A DNA stretch of 17,312 nucleotides from assembly GCA_037147235.1 (NCBI GenBank), contig JBAWVO010000128.1:1-17312 (forward strand), in the 5' to 3' direction. The notes beneath the pieces were generated by a model. The model was given only the letters and a program-made list of their open reading frames with translations. It made no database searches and was not told where the DNA came from. The first letter of the stretch is position 1. The number at the start of each line of letters is the position of its first letter. Below, one piece after another: positions 17,101 to 17,312 of the stretch. Both the position numbers and the translations under genes were made by a program. This stretch comes from JANXQG01 sp037147235 (GTDB lineage: Bacteria; Planctomycetota; Planctomycetia; Pirellulales; Thermoguttaceae).

Positions 17101-17213
17101 AGATAAGCCACGTTATACGTGACTGCAGTACCGCTGGATGAGGCAATGGTAGTCGGATCTGCGAAGGTGCCCGCGCTAACTTGATAATTGAATGTGGCTC
17201 CGGTCGGCGACAA
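14136..17213 (-). CDS. Autotransporter with N-terminal metalloprotease-like region, 5'-truncated
   Basis: The frame gives 1025 aa from a TTG at 17213. No ATG lies upstream in frame, and a TGA (17236-17234) closes it, so the native start and signal peptide are absent. Residues 60-80 contain 'VLIHEMGHPMGFTA', a zinc-protease HExxH motif (His66, Glu67, His70). The usual third metzincin ligand position holds Ala. 'HVNERVALEYWAQ...FYSEAELAIFNDAG' follows. Residues about 225-690 are a beta-helical passenger with N/G/T-rich repeats ('LVNRGTIEATGTNGRGV', 'LDNTGTINAPGNNAI'). A linker 'FNQRAVGTYLDDIGNTPN' precedes the outer-membrane barrel (about 740-1025, from 'WDAWAQGYGAGG'), ending in aromatic Trp as autotransporter barrels end in Phe/Trp. 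Intact versions would be exported by type V secretion. This copy is probably not exported and may be a pseudogene. Confidence 0.82.
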   Translation of the reverse strand: MSPTGATFNYQVSAGTFADPTTIASSSGTAVTYNVAYLGQYTTDRNTQVKTLTGGALYNWEDVLIHEMGHPMGFTASVQAIVQATGGTLTGFSNTINTYTGLLNDGTKIAAANQQFTNPGNPDYFNASGNSVTFRGTTAMRVFGDDWVDGVVGNQEVGVPIYSATLRAGSALVHVNERVALEYWAQQTDGRPFYSEAELAIFNDAGALPNAINIRDLFGHSIYQTHAGIITNSDGFNSTATYGVGLHVVAGGNTIIQSADLTANGYAGTGIRIEGDGNTVTVAQGRTVRANGDQGVGVFTTNGGETSLVNRGTIEATGTNGRGVWFNSISSKLDNTGTINAPGNNAIYVSSGSSEINFMAGSQVTGDITTTSGLLTFGKAADANGRSTNTADGTFIMNYSGSIHGDGNTDLETDGGTTILSGQHELRLGMLKNNGTLALVGAGQTSFSSALNLDSGATLSGASDGRRVTAANITNSGTIQNLSRIETSGTLDNNPDGVLRNDALIHANWGLTNRGRIEAGGAGIGTTGVEGTLANAGGTIALDVNSNHPKYAPVAGTNNDLVTVSETFAGAGNGTATVDGGVVEVKNLDNGFYRGGTRYTFLHANDGLTVTQDMIAVENGPGIALFKPVVGHDANNYWFALQRDYIYGPQGQTFNQRAVGTYLDDIGNTPNPSGDLFPVLQALDHLNTQPDVVSPAAIHALDEMSGAVYGSIATIGIQNTTVVGDTLGNQLRQPFHCCDLMQDKKWDAWAQGYGAGGSVGSDGNAQGFGYGFGGTIIGMDRLIDCHHRLGGFFSYGEASLWGNGLAEHANSQNSFGGLYYKGEDDYGYSLAYGGLGDNHYDVKRDITFAGRSAKGSFDGYEAMVYAERGLDIELGRARLQPFVGIQYIGLHQDSFAESGAGVLDLGVDAFNANSLRSALGGRLGWDIFPRERGIITFDLHGEWMHEFLEDTYSPPTAQFSNPGLANFESSSKFTIHGVDLGRNYAVFGTGLNWNFHTLRLFGGYDVQLSDLHVLHSGNVGTAVCW

Positions 17214-17214
17214 C

Positions 17215-17312
17215 TGTGCCCAGTACTTTGACGCTCACCTAAATTGACCGGTTTTTACTCAGCTAAACAGGGCTACTACTTGGAAAGAAGAAGAGACATT
17301 TTTTTCCAAGTA
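17215..17312. mobile_element. Putative insertion-sequence terminus interrupting the autotransporter gene
   Basis: Coding similarity stops abruptly at about 17214. The following 98 bp start with TGTGCCCAGTACTTTGACGC and contain two related motifs, TTGACGCTC and TTGACCGGT, followed by a palindrome. IS21-family elements begin with TG and carry repeated motifs at their ends, so this would fit, but I cannot confirm the family: the transposase and the other end lie outside the window. Plain divergence or deletion at the 5' end of the gene is the alternative. Confidence 0.35.
17277..17312. repeat. 10-bp inverted repeat at the right edge
   Basis: TACTTGGAAA (17277-17286) and TTTCCAAGTA (17303-17312) are exact reverse complements separated by 16 nt that include part of a seven-T run. 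The right arm ends at the last base of the window, so the repeat may extend further. It could be a regulatory palindrome or hairpin within the putative mobile element. Confidence 0.6.

Overview
The window looks like chromosomal DNA of a member of the Planctomycetota. No 16S rRNA or other marker gene is present, so this is inferred from gene style: an ECF-like sigma factor directly followed by a giant Ser/Thr kinase whose N-terminus has the 'LIYNEIVLREE...EYYRRFPSL' region typical of planctomycete kinases; a secreted caspase-fold protease fused to a WD40 propeller; a secreted HEAT-repeat protein; two related secreted proteins of no recognised family; and an intergenic palindrome built on the motif AACCCGAAGCGCGAGCGAGG.

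Layout. Positions 1-8996 hold five genes, all on the minus strand and all with signal peptides. In transcription order they are: a two-domain secreted protein (7581-8996); the caspase/WD40/PDZ/EF-hand protein (3933-7226); a paralogue of the first protein (2278-3741); a secreted HEAT-repeat protein (413-2059); and the start of a glycine-rich protein with a decapeptide repeat that runs off the left edge (1-304). The gaps between them are 108-354 bp, so this is a co-oriented neighbourhood rather than a tight operon. The 354-bp gap upstream of the caspase gene holds a 119-bp nested palindrome that resembles a MITE or planctomycete intergenic repeat.

A 231-bp divergent region (8997-9227), with a perfectly palindromic -10-like box, separates this block from a plus-strand pair: an ECF-type sigma factor (9228-9821) and a 1369-residue membrane Ser/Thr kinase carrying about 17 WD40 repeats (9917-14026). 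A nine-G tract lies 7 nt before the kinase start codon. A hairpin lies between the kinase and the convergent last gene.

Positions 14136-17213 (minus) encode the remainder of a large autotransporter with an N-terminal HExGH metalloprotease-like region, a beta-helical passenger and a C-terminal outer-membrane barrel. Its signal peptide is missing. The reading frame is cut off at about 17214 by DNA that looks like the terminus of an insertion sequence reaching the right edge of the window.

How the genes may work together (inference). The sigma factor/kinase pair would carry a signal across the membrane through the kinase's extracytoplasmic WD40 array. The divergent block supplies exported effectors and scaffolds: a protease with an intact His/Cys dyad and a canonical EF-hand loop, two paralogous partner-like proteins on either side of it, and a HEAT scaffold. 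I know of no described system with this combination. Co-conservation of the block in other genomes would be the key test.
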